Below, in pieces: positions 25,021 to 32,413 of a DNA stretch of 64,000 nucleotides. Below the pieces are notes generated by a model that saw only the letters and a program-made list of their open reading frames with translations, was not told where the DNA came from and ran no database searches. Source of the DNA: Streptosporangium becharense (lineage in GTDB: Bacteria; Actinomycetota; Actinomycetes; Streptosporangiales; Streptosporangiaceae); assembly GCF_014204985.1 (NCBI RefSeq), contig NZ_JACHMP010000001.1, forward strand, positions 4,960,001 through 5,024,000, read 5' to 3'. Positions within the stretch are counted from its first letter, which is position 1, and each line of letters opens with the position of its first letter. A program made the position numbers and the translations under genes.

Positions 25021-26957
25021 CCCGCCCGGTGCCCGCCGCCGAACCCGCCTCCACCGCGACGGCGATGGCGGAGAGCCCGCCTGGCCGTCATGCCGGCGCC
25101 GGGGCGGGCCGTCTGCTGCGGGCGTTGCTGCGTCCGCGGCGACGCGCCTTGACCCTGGTCGCGGTCTGGTCGGTGGTCGAGGGGATTCCGGGGTTGCTGT
25201 CGGGGTTGCTCATCGCTGCGGCGGCCGACCGGGGTTTCCTGGCCGGACGGCCGGGGGTGGGTCTGGCCTGGCTCGGGGGCCTCGGATTCGCGTTGCTGGT
25301 GAAGGCCGTTGCCACCCGGGTGATGTTCCCGTATCTGGCCGCAGTGGTTGAGCCGTTGCGGGACGACCTGGTCCGTGCGGTGGTGACCACGACGGTGACC
25401 CGCGCCGCCGACGACACCGCGGCCCCGGATGCGGCTGCGGTGACCCGGTTGACCACGCAGGTGAGCCTGGTGCGCAACCTGGTGGTCGCGCTGTTGCGCA
25501 GCAGCCGTCAGCTGGGCGTCTCGCTGGTGGCGGCGCTGGCCGGGTTGCTGGTGTTGTCGCCGCCGGCCGCGGTGATCGTGGCAGTGCCGGTGCTGGTGGC
25601 GTTGGGGATGTTCGCCTGGTTGTTGCGGCATCTCGTCGCGCGGGAGCGCGTTTTGGTGCTGGCCGATGAGACGTTGACCGTGCGGGCTAGTCCGGTTCTG
25701 GCCGGGTTGCGGGATGTGGCGGCGTGCGGTGCGGATGAGCAGGCGTTCACCACGATGCGGGTCGCAGTGGCGGCGCAGGCGGCGGCGACCCGGGCGGTGG
25801 CGTGGGCCGGGACGGGGCGACGGCTGGTGGTGGCGATCGGTGGGCATCTGCCGATGGTGGTGTTGTTGCTGGCAGCTCCGTCGCTGACCGGTGGCGGTCA
25901 TCTGAGCGCCGGGGAGATCGTGGGGGCGATGACGTATCTGGTGACCGGGCTGACCCCGGCGCTGGGTGCGCTCACCAGCGGTGTCGGCACCTGGGGGGTG
26001 GAACTCGCGGTCACCCTGCGCCGCCTGGCCGAGACCATCGCCCTCCCCACCGCATCCGCCTCCGTCTCTTCTCCGGTGACCGCCGTGCCCCGCCCGATCA
26101 CGGCCGGGGACGGTCACGAGCTGCGCGCCGACCGGCTGAGCTTCGCCTACGCCCCCCAGGCCGCCCCGGTCGTGCACGAGCTGACCCTCACCATCCCCGA
26201 AGGCGAACACGTGGCCGTGGTCGGCCCCAGCGGCATCGGCAAGTCCACCCTGTCGTTGCTGCTGACCGGCCTGCGGCGTCCCATCGCGGGCGAGGTGCGG
26301 CTCGGCGGCGTCCCGCTGGAGGCGATCCCCGAGCGCGAGCTGCGGTCGAAGGTCGCGCTGGTGCCGCAGGAGGCGTACATCTTCGCCGGAACGGTCCGGG
26401 AGAACCTCGCCTACCTCTGCCCGGAGACCGTCGCAGACACCACAGGGACCACAGGCGCCACAGGGACCGCAGGGACCGCAGGGACCGCAGGGACCGCCGA
26501 TGGTACGACGGCCGACGGCGCCACGGTGGCCACCGCCCTCGACGCGCGGTTGCGCGCCGCCGCCGACGCGGTCGGCGCCGCCGCCCTAGTCAACCGGCTC
26601 GGCGGGCTCGACGCGACGATCGACGACCCCGCCGCCCTGTCGGCCGGCGAACGGCAACTGCTCGCCCTGGCCCGGGTGCACGCCTCACCCGCCCGCGTCG
26701 TGATCCTGGACGAGGCCACCTGCCATCTCGACCCGGCCGCCGAGGCCCGCGCCGAGACCGCCTTCGCCACCCGCGAGGGCACCCTCATCGTGATCGCCCA
26801 CCGCATCAGCTCCGCCCGTAGAGCTCACCGCGTCCTGCTCATGGACGGCGCCACCGCCCTCACCGGCACCCACGACGACCTGGTCACCCGGTCGGTCCTC
26901 TACGCCGACCTGGTCGGCCACTGGCAGGACCACGACCACCCGGTGACCAGGAACTGA
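25002..26957 (+). CDS. lanT2: Lanthipeptide ABC exporter, subunit 2
   Basis: 651-aa half-transporter and likely partner of the preceding product. The membrane domain spans roughly residues 35-330. Walker A is GPSGIGKSTLSLLL, Q-loop VPQEAYIFAG, signature LSAGERQLLALARV and Walker B VVILDEATCHLD with an intact catalytic Glu. Together with the LDD version in its partner this suggests one consensus and one degenerate ATP site. Between the Q-loop and the signature the domain carries a Thr/Gly/Ala insertion encoded by a 9-bp tandem repeat (26443-26496). GTG start at 25002 overlaps the upstream gene; ATG 25065 is a possible alternative. Confidence 0.87.
   Translation: MPRPPLTRPVPAAEPASTATAMAESPPGRHAGAGAGRLLRALLRPRRRALTLVAVWSVVEGIPGLLSGLLIAAAADRGFLAGRPGVGLAWLGGLGFALLVKAVATRVMFPYLAAVVEPLRDDLVRAVVTTTVTRAADDTAAPDAAAVTRLTTQVSLVRNLVVALLRSSRQLGVSLVAALAGLLVLSPPAAVIVAVPVLVALGMFAWLLRHLVARERVLVLADETLTVRASPVLAGLRDVAACGADEQAFTTMRVAVAAQAAATRAVAWAGTGRRLVVAIGGHLPMVVLLLAAPSLTGGGHLSAGEIVGAMTYLVTGLTPALGALTSGVGTWGVELAVTLRRLAETIALPTASASVSSPVTAVPRPITAGDGHELRADRLSFAYAPQAAPVVHELTLTIPEGEHVAVVGPSGIGKSTLSLLLTGLRRPIAGEVRLGGVPLEAIPERELRSKVALVPQEAYIFAGTVRENLAYLCPETVADTTGTTGATGTAGTAGTAGTADGTTADGATVATALDARLRAAADAVGAAALVNRLGGLDATIDDPAALSAGERQLLALARVHASPARVVILDEATCHLDPAAEARAETAFATREGTLIVIAHRISSARRAHRVLLMDGATALTGTHDDLVTRSVLYADLVGHWQDHDHPVTRN
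26443..26496 (+). repeat. 9-bp in-frame tandem repeat inside the exporter ATPase domain
   Basis: Six units of CAGGGACCG or close variants encode a run of TGT/TGA/AGT triplets after ETVADT. The last four units are identical. The array lies in frame between the Q-loop and signature motifs. Confidence 0.9.
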
Positions 26958-27058
26958 CCGCGACGGGCGGAGGGCCCAGCGCCCCGCCGCCCGTCGCGGC
27001 CGACAACCGGCTGGCCGTCATCGAGGACGGTCTTGCCACGACCAAGAGAGGAAACACG

Positions 27059-27172
27059 ATGGAACTCGACATCGCCACCCTGGACATGCTGCCGGCCGAG
27101 CGGGAGACCAGGCGGGCCATCTGCATGGTCACCTGCAGCTCGACTCTCAACCAGCGCGTCACCGAGGCCTGA
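27059..27172 (+). CDS. lanA3: Lanthipeptide precursor 3 (divergent)
   Basis: 37-aa peptide with the ribosome site AGAGAGGAAA before the ATG. The leader MELDIATLDMLPAERE shares MELD, LDMLPAE and the lone Pro12 with precursors 1 and 2. The core differs: Cys22 and Cys26 with Thr25, Ser27, Ser28, Thr29 and Thr35, and no third Cys. The C-x-x-T-C spacing (CMVTC) is the same as in the first two peptides (CEFTC). It lies 101 nt after the second ABC gene and before a strong terminator, so it closes the cluster. Not part of the 342-bp repeat, hence an older paralogue. Confidence 0.85.
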   Translation: MELDIATLDMLPAERETRRAICMVTCSSTLNQRVTEA

Positions 27173-27362
27173 CGGGCGTGATCGACGTGGCCTCCCGGGG
27201 CCGTCCCGAAGGACCACCCGTGTCACGGCACGCGGTCCGGCACGGAGGAACGTAGATCGAGTTCTGCCGTGTCCCGTCCGGGGCCGGCCTCGTCCGAGGT
27301 CAGGTCGATCTGCTCTCCACCGGCGGGAGACGCATCAGGAGCCGCCACTGGGCGGCACAACC

Positions 27363-27392
27363 GGCAGGGGCGCCGTCAGCGGCGCCCCTGCC
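27363..27392 (+). terminator. Terminator closing the lanthipeptide cluster
   Basis: Perfect 12-bp inverted repeat GGCAGGGGCGCC / GGCGCCCCTGCC with loop GTCAGC, followed by CATGTTTC. It lies between precursor 3 and the convergent SppA-type gene. Confidence 0.75.
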
Positions 27393-27447
27393 CATGTTTC
27401 TCGTCACCGGCTGAGCCGGAGATCGATCCGGCCTTCCACCCTCCGGC

Positions 27448-29169
27448 TCAGCGGATCATCCACTGGCCCGGCAGCATGAGCGGCCCGTACGACGGCAGGC
27501 CGAGTTCGGCGGCGAGGTGGGCGACGGGGCCCCACGCCTCCAGCCGGACCTGGGCCAGGGCGGCGGCCTTGTCCTCGCTGGACTCCGCGGGACGCAGGCG
27601 CTCCAGCGGGTTCAGCTTCGGGTAGACCCGCACCGGGGCGTCGGCGGCCAGGCCCGCCTTCTTACGTGCCAGGGCCAGGGCGTCCTCCAGGCCGCCCAGC
27701 TCGTCGACCAGGCCGCTGTCGCAGGCGTCGGCGCCGGTCCAGACCCGCCCTCTGGCCAGTTCGTGAGCGCGCTCGCGGGACAGGCCGCGTCCCTCGGCGA
27801 CCTTGTTCACGAAGTCGTCGTAGACCCGGTCGAGCCAGGCGTTGACCCGTGCCCACTGGGCCTCCGAGAAGGCCTGGGTGGAGGAGAACATCCCGGCGTT
27901 GGCGCCCTCTCCGACGGTCTCCGAGGACACGCCCATCTTCTCCAGCAGTCCGCCGATGACCGCCTTGCCGCCGAACACGCCGATGGATCCGGTGAGCGTG
28001 CCCGGCTGGGCCACGATCAGGTCGGCGGCCATGGAGACCATGTAGCCGCCGGAGGCGGCCAGGTCACCCATCGAGATCACGATGGGCTTGCCCGCCTTGC
28101 GGGTCAGCACGACCTCGCGCCAGATGGCGTCGGAGGCCACGTACGAGCCGCCGGGGCTGTCGACCCGGAAGACGACGGCCTTGACGTTGTCGTCGTGGCG
28201 GGCCGCGCGCAGCGCCGCGCAGATCGTGTCGGAGCCCATCGCACCGCCACCGCCCAGCGGGCTGCGTCCGCTGCGGCCGAGCCGGATCGCACCGCTGCCG
28301 CGGACCAGCGCGACGGTCTGCCCACCCGGGTGCGGCAGCTTCCTGGCGATCGACTCCTTGGCGTAACGGCCGACGTACAGCAGCCTGGCGTCGTCGCCCA
28401 CGGACCGCTTGAGCTCGTCGTACACCTCGTCGCGGTAGGCCATCCGGTCGACGAGCCCGGCTTCGAGGGCCTCGGCACCGATGAACGGCCCCCGGTCGAT
28501 GAGTTCGCGGACCTTGGCCGGGTCGATGCCGCGTCCCTCCGCGATGCCCGCGACGACCTGCTCGGTGACCGACTCGGTGATGCGGCTCATCGACTCGCGG
28601 TGCGCCTCGGTCATGTGGTCCTGGGTGAAGGTGTTGGCCGCGGTCTTGTACTCGTGCCGCTGGCCGAGCTGGTACTCCACGCCGAGTTTGCCGAGCGCGC
28701 CGCGCAGGAAACGCTGCTCCATGGCCACGCCGGTCAGCCCGACGTCACCCGACGGCTGCAGGTAGACCCGCTCGAACGCGGTCGCCAGGTAGTAGGGGAC
28801 GGTGCCGGCGCCGAACTCGCCGAAGGTCTCGGCGAACGCGACCGTCGTCTTGCCCGCGGCCCGGAACAGGCTCACGGCCTGGCGCAACTCCTGGACGACC
28901 GCCAGTCCCAGCGGCTGGGTGCCGATCTTGACGATGAGCGCCTTGACGCGGTCGTCCTTGCGGGCGCGCTTGAGCCCGGACAGCACGTCGCTCAGGCTCG
29001 TCTTGCGCATCGCCATGATGGCACCCAGCGGGTCCGCCGGGGGACCTTCGGTGAGGCCCTCGGTGAGGTCGAGTTCAAGGACCAGTGGAGCGGTGCGCCG
29101 CTGCCGGAACCGGTCGACGGTGTCGATGATCACCTTGGTCGCGTCCATGCCCCTCACCCTAAGCGACAC
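27448..29169 (-). CDS. sppA: Signal peptide peptidase SppA-type serine protease (67K form)
   Basis: 573 aa, the long tandem-domain protease IV form that degrades leftover signal peptides or membrane-associated peptides. Two crotonase-like halves are present. The general-base Lys175 sits in RHEYKTAANTF in the first half, and the nucleophile Ser373 in GDLAASGGYMVSM in the second, as in E. coli SppA where the dyad spans the halves. Unlike E. coli SppA, no N-terminal membrane helix is visible, so attachment to the membrane would be peripheral. ATG at 29148 (MDATKV) is an alternative start. The position next to a secreted subtilase may be chance. Confidence 0.88.
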   Translation of the reverse strand: MSLRVRGMDATKVIIDTVDRFRQRRTAPLVLELDLTEGLTEGPPADPLGAIMAMRKTSLSDVLSGLKRARKDDRVKALIVKIGTQPLGLAVVQELRQAVSLFRAAGKTTVAFAETFGEFGAGTVPYYLATAFERVYLQPSGDVGLTGVAMEQRFLRGALGKLGVEYQLGQRHEYKTAANTFTQDHMTEAHRESMSRITESVTEQVVAGIAEGRGIDPAKVRELIDRGPFIGAEALEAGLVDRMAYRDEVYDELKRSVGDDARLLYVGRYAKESIARKLPHPGGQTVALVRGSGAIRLGRSGRSPLGGGGAMGSDTICAALRAARHDDNVKAVVFRVDSPGGSYVASDAIWREVVLTRKAGKPIVISMGDLAASGGYMVSMAADLIVAQPGTLTGSIGVFGGKAVIGGLLEKMGVSSETVGEGANAGMFSSTQAFSEAQWARVNAWLDRVYDDFVNKVAEGRGLSRERAHELARGRVWTGADACDSGLVDELGGLEDALALARKKAGLAADAPVRVYPKLNPLERLRPAESSEDKAAALAQVRLEAWGPVAHLAAELGLPSYGPLMLPGQWMIR

Positions 29170-29178
29170 ATTCCGGGT

Positions 29179-31398
29179 TCATGCCGCGCGTTTGGCGTTC
29201 ACCTTCTTTTTCAGGAGAGAGGTATACGTAGCGGAAGTCGTGCCCTTCAGACGCTTCTGCTCCGCCCGGGTGAGGACCTGCTTGAGCGTGGCGTCCTTGC
29301 CGACCTTCGCGGTGAAGTTGACCCCGCCGTGGGCCCAGTTCAGCCAGGCGGCCAGCAGTTCGCTGTCCAGCTTGGCCCGCGCGGTCTTCTTGGCCGGCTT
29401 GAGCACCCGGTAGGCGGTGCCGAGGGTGGAGGCGCGAGTGAGCTCGGGGAAGACCTTGCTCGCCTTGCCCACCATGCCCAGGTAGCAGCTGAGCGTCGCG
29501 TCCGGAAGCGTGCCCTTGTCCCGGGCGACCTCCGCCGCCCACTGGGCCGCGGTGAGTGTCTTCGGCGACGTGCCGCGCGTGCACACCGCCGCCGGTGGTG
29601 CCGCCGCCGGCGGCGGGCTCGCGGTCACGGTCACGGTGACGGTGACCGTGGGCAGCGGGACCGGCGTGGGCTCCGGGTCGGTCGGCGTGGCGGACGGGGA
29701 GGGGCCCGTGCTCGGCTCTGGGCTCGGGTCGTCGGCGGGGTCGTCCGAAGGATCCTCTGCGGGGTCGTCGGCCGGGTCGTCCGGGGTGGATCCGTCGCCC
29801 GGGGCCGGGTTGTGGGTGACTCCCGGCGACGGGTCGGCGCCCAGCATCGCCGCGTTCAGGTCCAGGCGCGGGGTCGTCACGCCGGCGTAGGTGATCGGGC
29901 GGCCCGCAGCCTTGAGCTTGTCGACCAGCGCGTCCGGAGACTCGGGGAACTTCTCCGCCATCAGCGCCAGGGCACCGGCGACGTGCGGGGCCGCCATCGA
30001 GGTGCCGCTGTAGACCTGGTGACCGCCGCCCGGCGCCGCGGAGTCGATCTCAAGCCCGGGGGCGAACAGGTCGAGCGCGGAGCCGTGGTTGGACCAGGAG
30101 GGGACGGCGTCGTCGTCGCCCGTCGCGGCCACGGTCACCGAACCGGAGAGGCAGCCGGGCGCCCCGGCGGCGGCCACACCCTCGTTCCCGGCGGCGGCGA
30201 CGGCGGCCACGCCCTTGGCGCGCAGAGCCTCGATCCGCGCCTTCAGCTCCTCCAGCCCCGGCTCGGCGTCGCATGCCCCCTCGAAGAGGCCGCCGCCGAG
30301 GCTGAGGTTCACCGCGACGAGACCCGGCCGGCTGTCCTTGAGCTTCGCGACGTGGTCGAGGGCCTGGAGGAGGGAGGACTCGTAGGCCGTCAGGCACACG
30401 CCCCCTTCGTCCGCGCAGTCGTTGACGCGGCTGAAGACCTGGATCGCCACGATCTCCGCCTCGGGTGCGACGGCATGGGCGATGCCCGCCACGTGCGTGC
30501 CGTGATCACACAGGTTGACCCCGTTGTGGACGCAGGCGGGGGTCTCGGCGTCGGCGGAGCCGGGGCCCGTCGTCTTCCCCTCGGGGCACAGCGACTGCGC
30601 GCCGGAGTCCGTCGCGGAGAAACACGCCTCGTCCACGACCTTGCCGCCGAAGTCGGGGTGGTCGCCGTCGATCCCGGTGTCGATGATCGCGATCGTCCTG
30701 CCCCGTCCGCTGATCCCGGCGGCGTGCGCCTTGTCGGCGCCGACCACCTGCAGGCCGGAGGCCAGCGAGGCGGGGGAGAAGGTCCGGTCGCGCCGGATGG
30801 AGCGCACCCGGGGGTCCTCGGCCAGCTTGGCCAGGGACTCGCCGGTGGCCTCGACGACGATGAACGAGGTCTGCGGCGGGGCGGCGACGAGCTGCGCGTC
30901 GGGCAGCCGCTCCGCCTCCCCGGCCACCGGCGCCGCCTCCACGGGGTTGGCCAGCTCGACGATGACCCGGGCCCCGTCGTCGTCGGCGGCGAGCCCGGTC
31001 TCGAGCTTCGGCGCCGGCGGCGGGGTGGCGCCGTCCGCGGGCGGGTCCTGCGCGGGTGGGCTCGCCCCGTCGGCGGGCGGTGCCGCCCCATCGGCGGGCG
31101 GGTCCTGCGCGGACGCGCTCGCGTCGTCCGGCGGCGGGTTCTGCGCGGGTGGTGGCGCGCCGTCCGCGGGCACCGGTTGCTCCTGCCCCTGTGCCGGGGC
31201 GGGGGCCGGTCGCCCGGGGTTCCCCGCGTTCTCCGCCGGGGCGGTGGTCGGGCCCGGATCCGCGGTGGCGGGAGGAGCCGGCGCCGGGCTCGGGCTCGCG
31301 GTGACGGCGGGGAGAACGGGTGGCTCCTCGGCCAGGGCCGGTACGGCGGGAGCCATGGTGAAAGCGATCACCATGGCCGCGAGGGCTCGAAGTCGCAC
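29179..31398 (-). CDS. Secreted subtilisin-like serine protease (S8)
   Basis: 739 aa from the GTG at 31398, which has a GGAGGA site just upstream and gives a clean signal peptide (MRLRALAAMVIAFTMAP...ALA). The frame is open further to 31545. A Pro/Ala-rich stretch with repeated PPADGA units fills residues 30-130. An inhibitor_I9-like propeptide (RVIVELANPVE...TSFIVVEATGESLAKL) follows. The catalytic triad is Asp240 (IAIIDTGIDG), His299 (DHGTHVAG) and Ser467 (YSGTSMAAPH), with Asn405 as oxyanion residue. An acidic Asp/Pro repeat (DDPADDP) and a Pro/Thr/Val stretch lead to a basic C-terminal domain of about 130 residues that I do not recognise. It is probably a calcium-stabilised extracellular protease with a wall- or polymer-binding tail. 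Confidence 0.9.
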   Translation of the reverse strand: MRLRALAAMVIAFTMAPAVPALAEEPPVLPAVTASPSPAPAPPATADPGPTTAPAENAGNPGRPAPAPAQGQEQPVPADGAPPPAQNPPPDDASASAQDPPADGAAPPADGASPPAQDPPADGATPPPAPKLETGLAADDDGARVIVELANPVEAAPVAGEAERLPDAQLVAAPPQTSFIVVEATGESLAKLAEDPRVRSIRRDRTFSPASLASGLQVVGADKAHAAGISGRGRTIAIIDTGIDGDHPDFGGKVVDEACFSATDSGAQSLCPEGKTTGPGSADAETPACVHNGVNLCDHGTHVAGIAHAVAPEAEIVAIQVFSRVNDCADEGGVCLTAYESSLLQALDHVAKLKDSRPGLVAVNLSLGGGLFEGACDAEPGLEELKARIEALRAKGVAAVAAAGNEGVAAAGAPGCLSGSVTVAATGDDDAVPSWSNHGSALDLFAPGLEIDSAAPGGGHQVYSGTSMAAPHVAGALALMAEKFPESPDALVDKLKAAGRPITYAGVTTPRLDLNAAMLGADPSPGVTHNPAPGDGSTPDDPADDPAEDPSDDPADDPSPEPSTGPSPSATPTDPEPTPVPLPTVTVTVTVTASPPPAAAPPAAVCTRGTSPKTLTAAQWAAEVARDKGTLPDATLSCYLGMVGKASKVFPELTRASTLGTAYRVLKPAKKTARAKLDSELLAAWLNWAHGGVNFTAKVGKDATLKQVLTRAEQKRLKGTTSATYTSLLKKKVNAKRAA

Positions 31399-31762
31399 AC
31401 GTCCTCCGGGGAGATCAAAACGGGCGATTCGGAGTCTAGGTAGCCATATGGTCTCGGTGAAGACCTCGTCGTGAATTCGGAGGATCTTCGCAGAAAATGC
31501 TCGACCCCCCGCGGCGTGACGCACACGGAGGGCCGAGTGGGGCAAATATTACTCGAGGCCGCCGAAAGCGCGGTGGCGAACCCCCGTCGACGGCGGTGCC
31601 GGTCTGCCGGAGGGCCACCCGGGGTGGCGAGCCCTGTCGGCGGCGGTGCCGGTCTCCCGGTGAGTCACCCGCCGGGGAGACCGGAATCCGCGCTGCTGGA
31701 ACGTTCCCACCAGTGGGCGGACAGACTCCGAGGCAGGATCATGACCCTCTAGGATCAGTTTC
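31399..31762. other. Divergent promoter region with a short direct repeat
   Basis: Holds the 5' regions of the divergent subtilase and small secreted-protein genes. The part near 31400-31560 is less GC-rich. An imperfect repeat of CGGCGGTGCCGGTCTCCCGG-like sequence occurs at about 31589 and 31640. No gene-like frame. Confidence 0.5.
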
Positions 31763-32305
31763 ATGATCGTTAACCTTGCGCTCAGCGCCGCGCTCGTCCT
31801 GACCGGAGCCCCCACGGAGACCGCCACCAAGACGGTGTCGTTCCGGGGATTCAGCATCCAGGTCCCGGCCACCTGGAAGGTCGACAAGGACCGGGTCGGC
31901 AACCTGTACGTCAACACCGGCTTCTGCCCCAAGAACGCCTGGCGGTGCGCCGGCTTCTCCATCGGCGGGCCCTCGGACATCAAGACCGCCTACGAGGGCG
32001 GCCCGTACCGGCCGAGCGAGCCCTACCACCCCAGCAGCGACATCGGTTACTGCCCGCTCGACAAGCGGTACGCCATCGACCTGCCGCCCGCCAGGCCGGC
32101 CAGGACGGGCGGCGCCCCGTTCGGCACCGGTCACAAGGCGCGCTTCACCGAGTGGCCGCTGAGATGTATGACGGTGACCGGCAAGGCGACCTCGCTCACC
32201 TACACGCAGCGCATCTGGCACCTGTCCGTGGAGAAGGTGATCGTCGTGGACGAGTGGAGGACGCCCGGTCTGGCGGGGATTCTCAGCAAGGCCGTGTGGA
32301 GGTGA
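31763..32305 (+). CDS. Small secreted protein, paralogue of the 38.8-kb gene
   Basis: 180 aa with an N-terminal signal (MIVNLALSAALVLTGAPTETA). The mature protein opens SFRGFSIQVPATWKVDKD. Four cysteines suggest exported disulfides. It is clearly related to the product at 38806-39435: FRGFSIQVPATWKV matches FRGMNLKLPAGWRV, GHKARFTEWPLRCMT matches GHKAKYVAWANRCMT, and both end with a W..PGL..(I/V)L..A.W segment. No catalytic motif is evident and I do not recognise the family. The ORF start at 31763 is the ATG of MIVNL, just after a CTAGGATCAGTTTC segment. Confidence 0.75.
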   Translation: MIVNLALSAALVLTGAPTETATKTVSFRGFSIQVPATWKVDKDRVGNLYVNTGFCPKNAWRCAGFSIGGPSDIKTAYEGGPYRPSEPYHPSSDIGYCPLDKRYAIDLPPARPARTGGAPFGTGHKARFTEWPLRCMTVTGKATSLTYTQRIWHLSVEKVIVVDEWRTPGLAGILSKAVWR

Positions 32306-32413
32306 ACGGAGCGGTCAGGGCTTGCGAGACCGCTCCGTACCGGGGATCCCGCGGTCGGTGAACCGGGTGTCCGGGGCGGGCCGCCGGCACTGAATCCCTC
32401 AGCCGGCAGGCTT

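Noticed and set aside
27517-31443. Plus-strand frame of about 1300 codons opposite the SppA and subtilase genes
   Set aside because: Typical antisense shadow in high-GC DNA. Composition is Arg/Gly/Asp/Val-rich with no domains, while the other strand has clear catalytic motifs.
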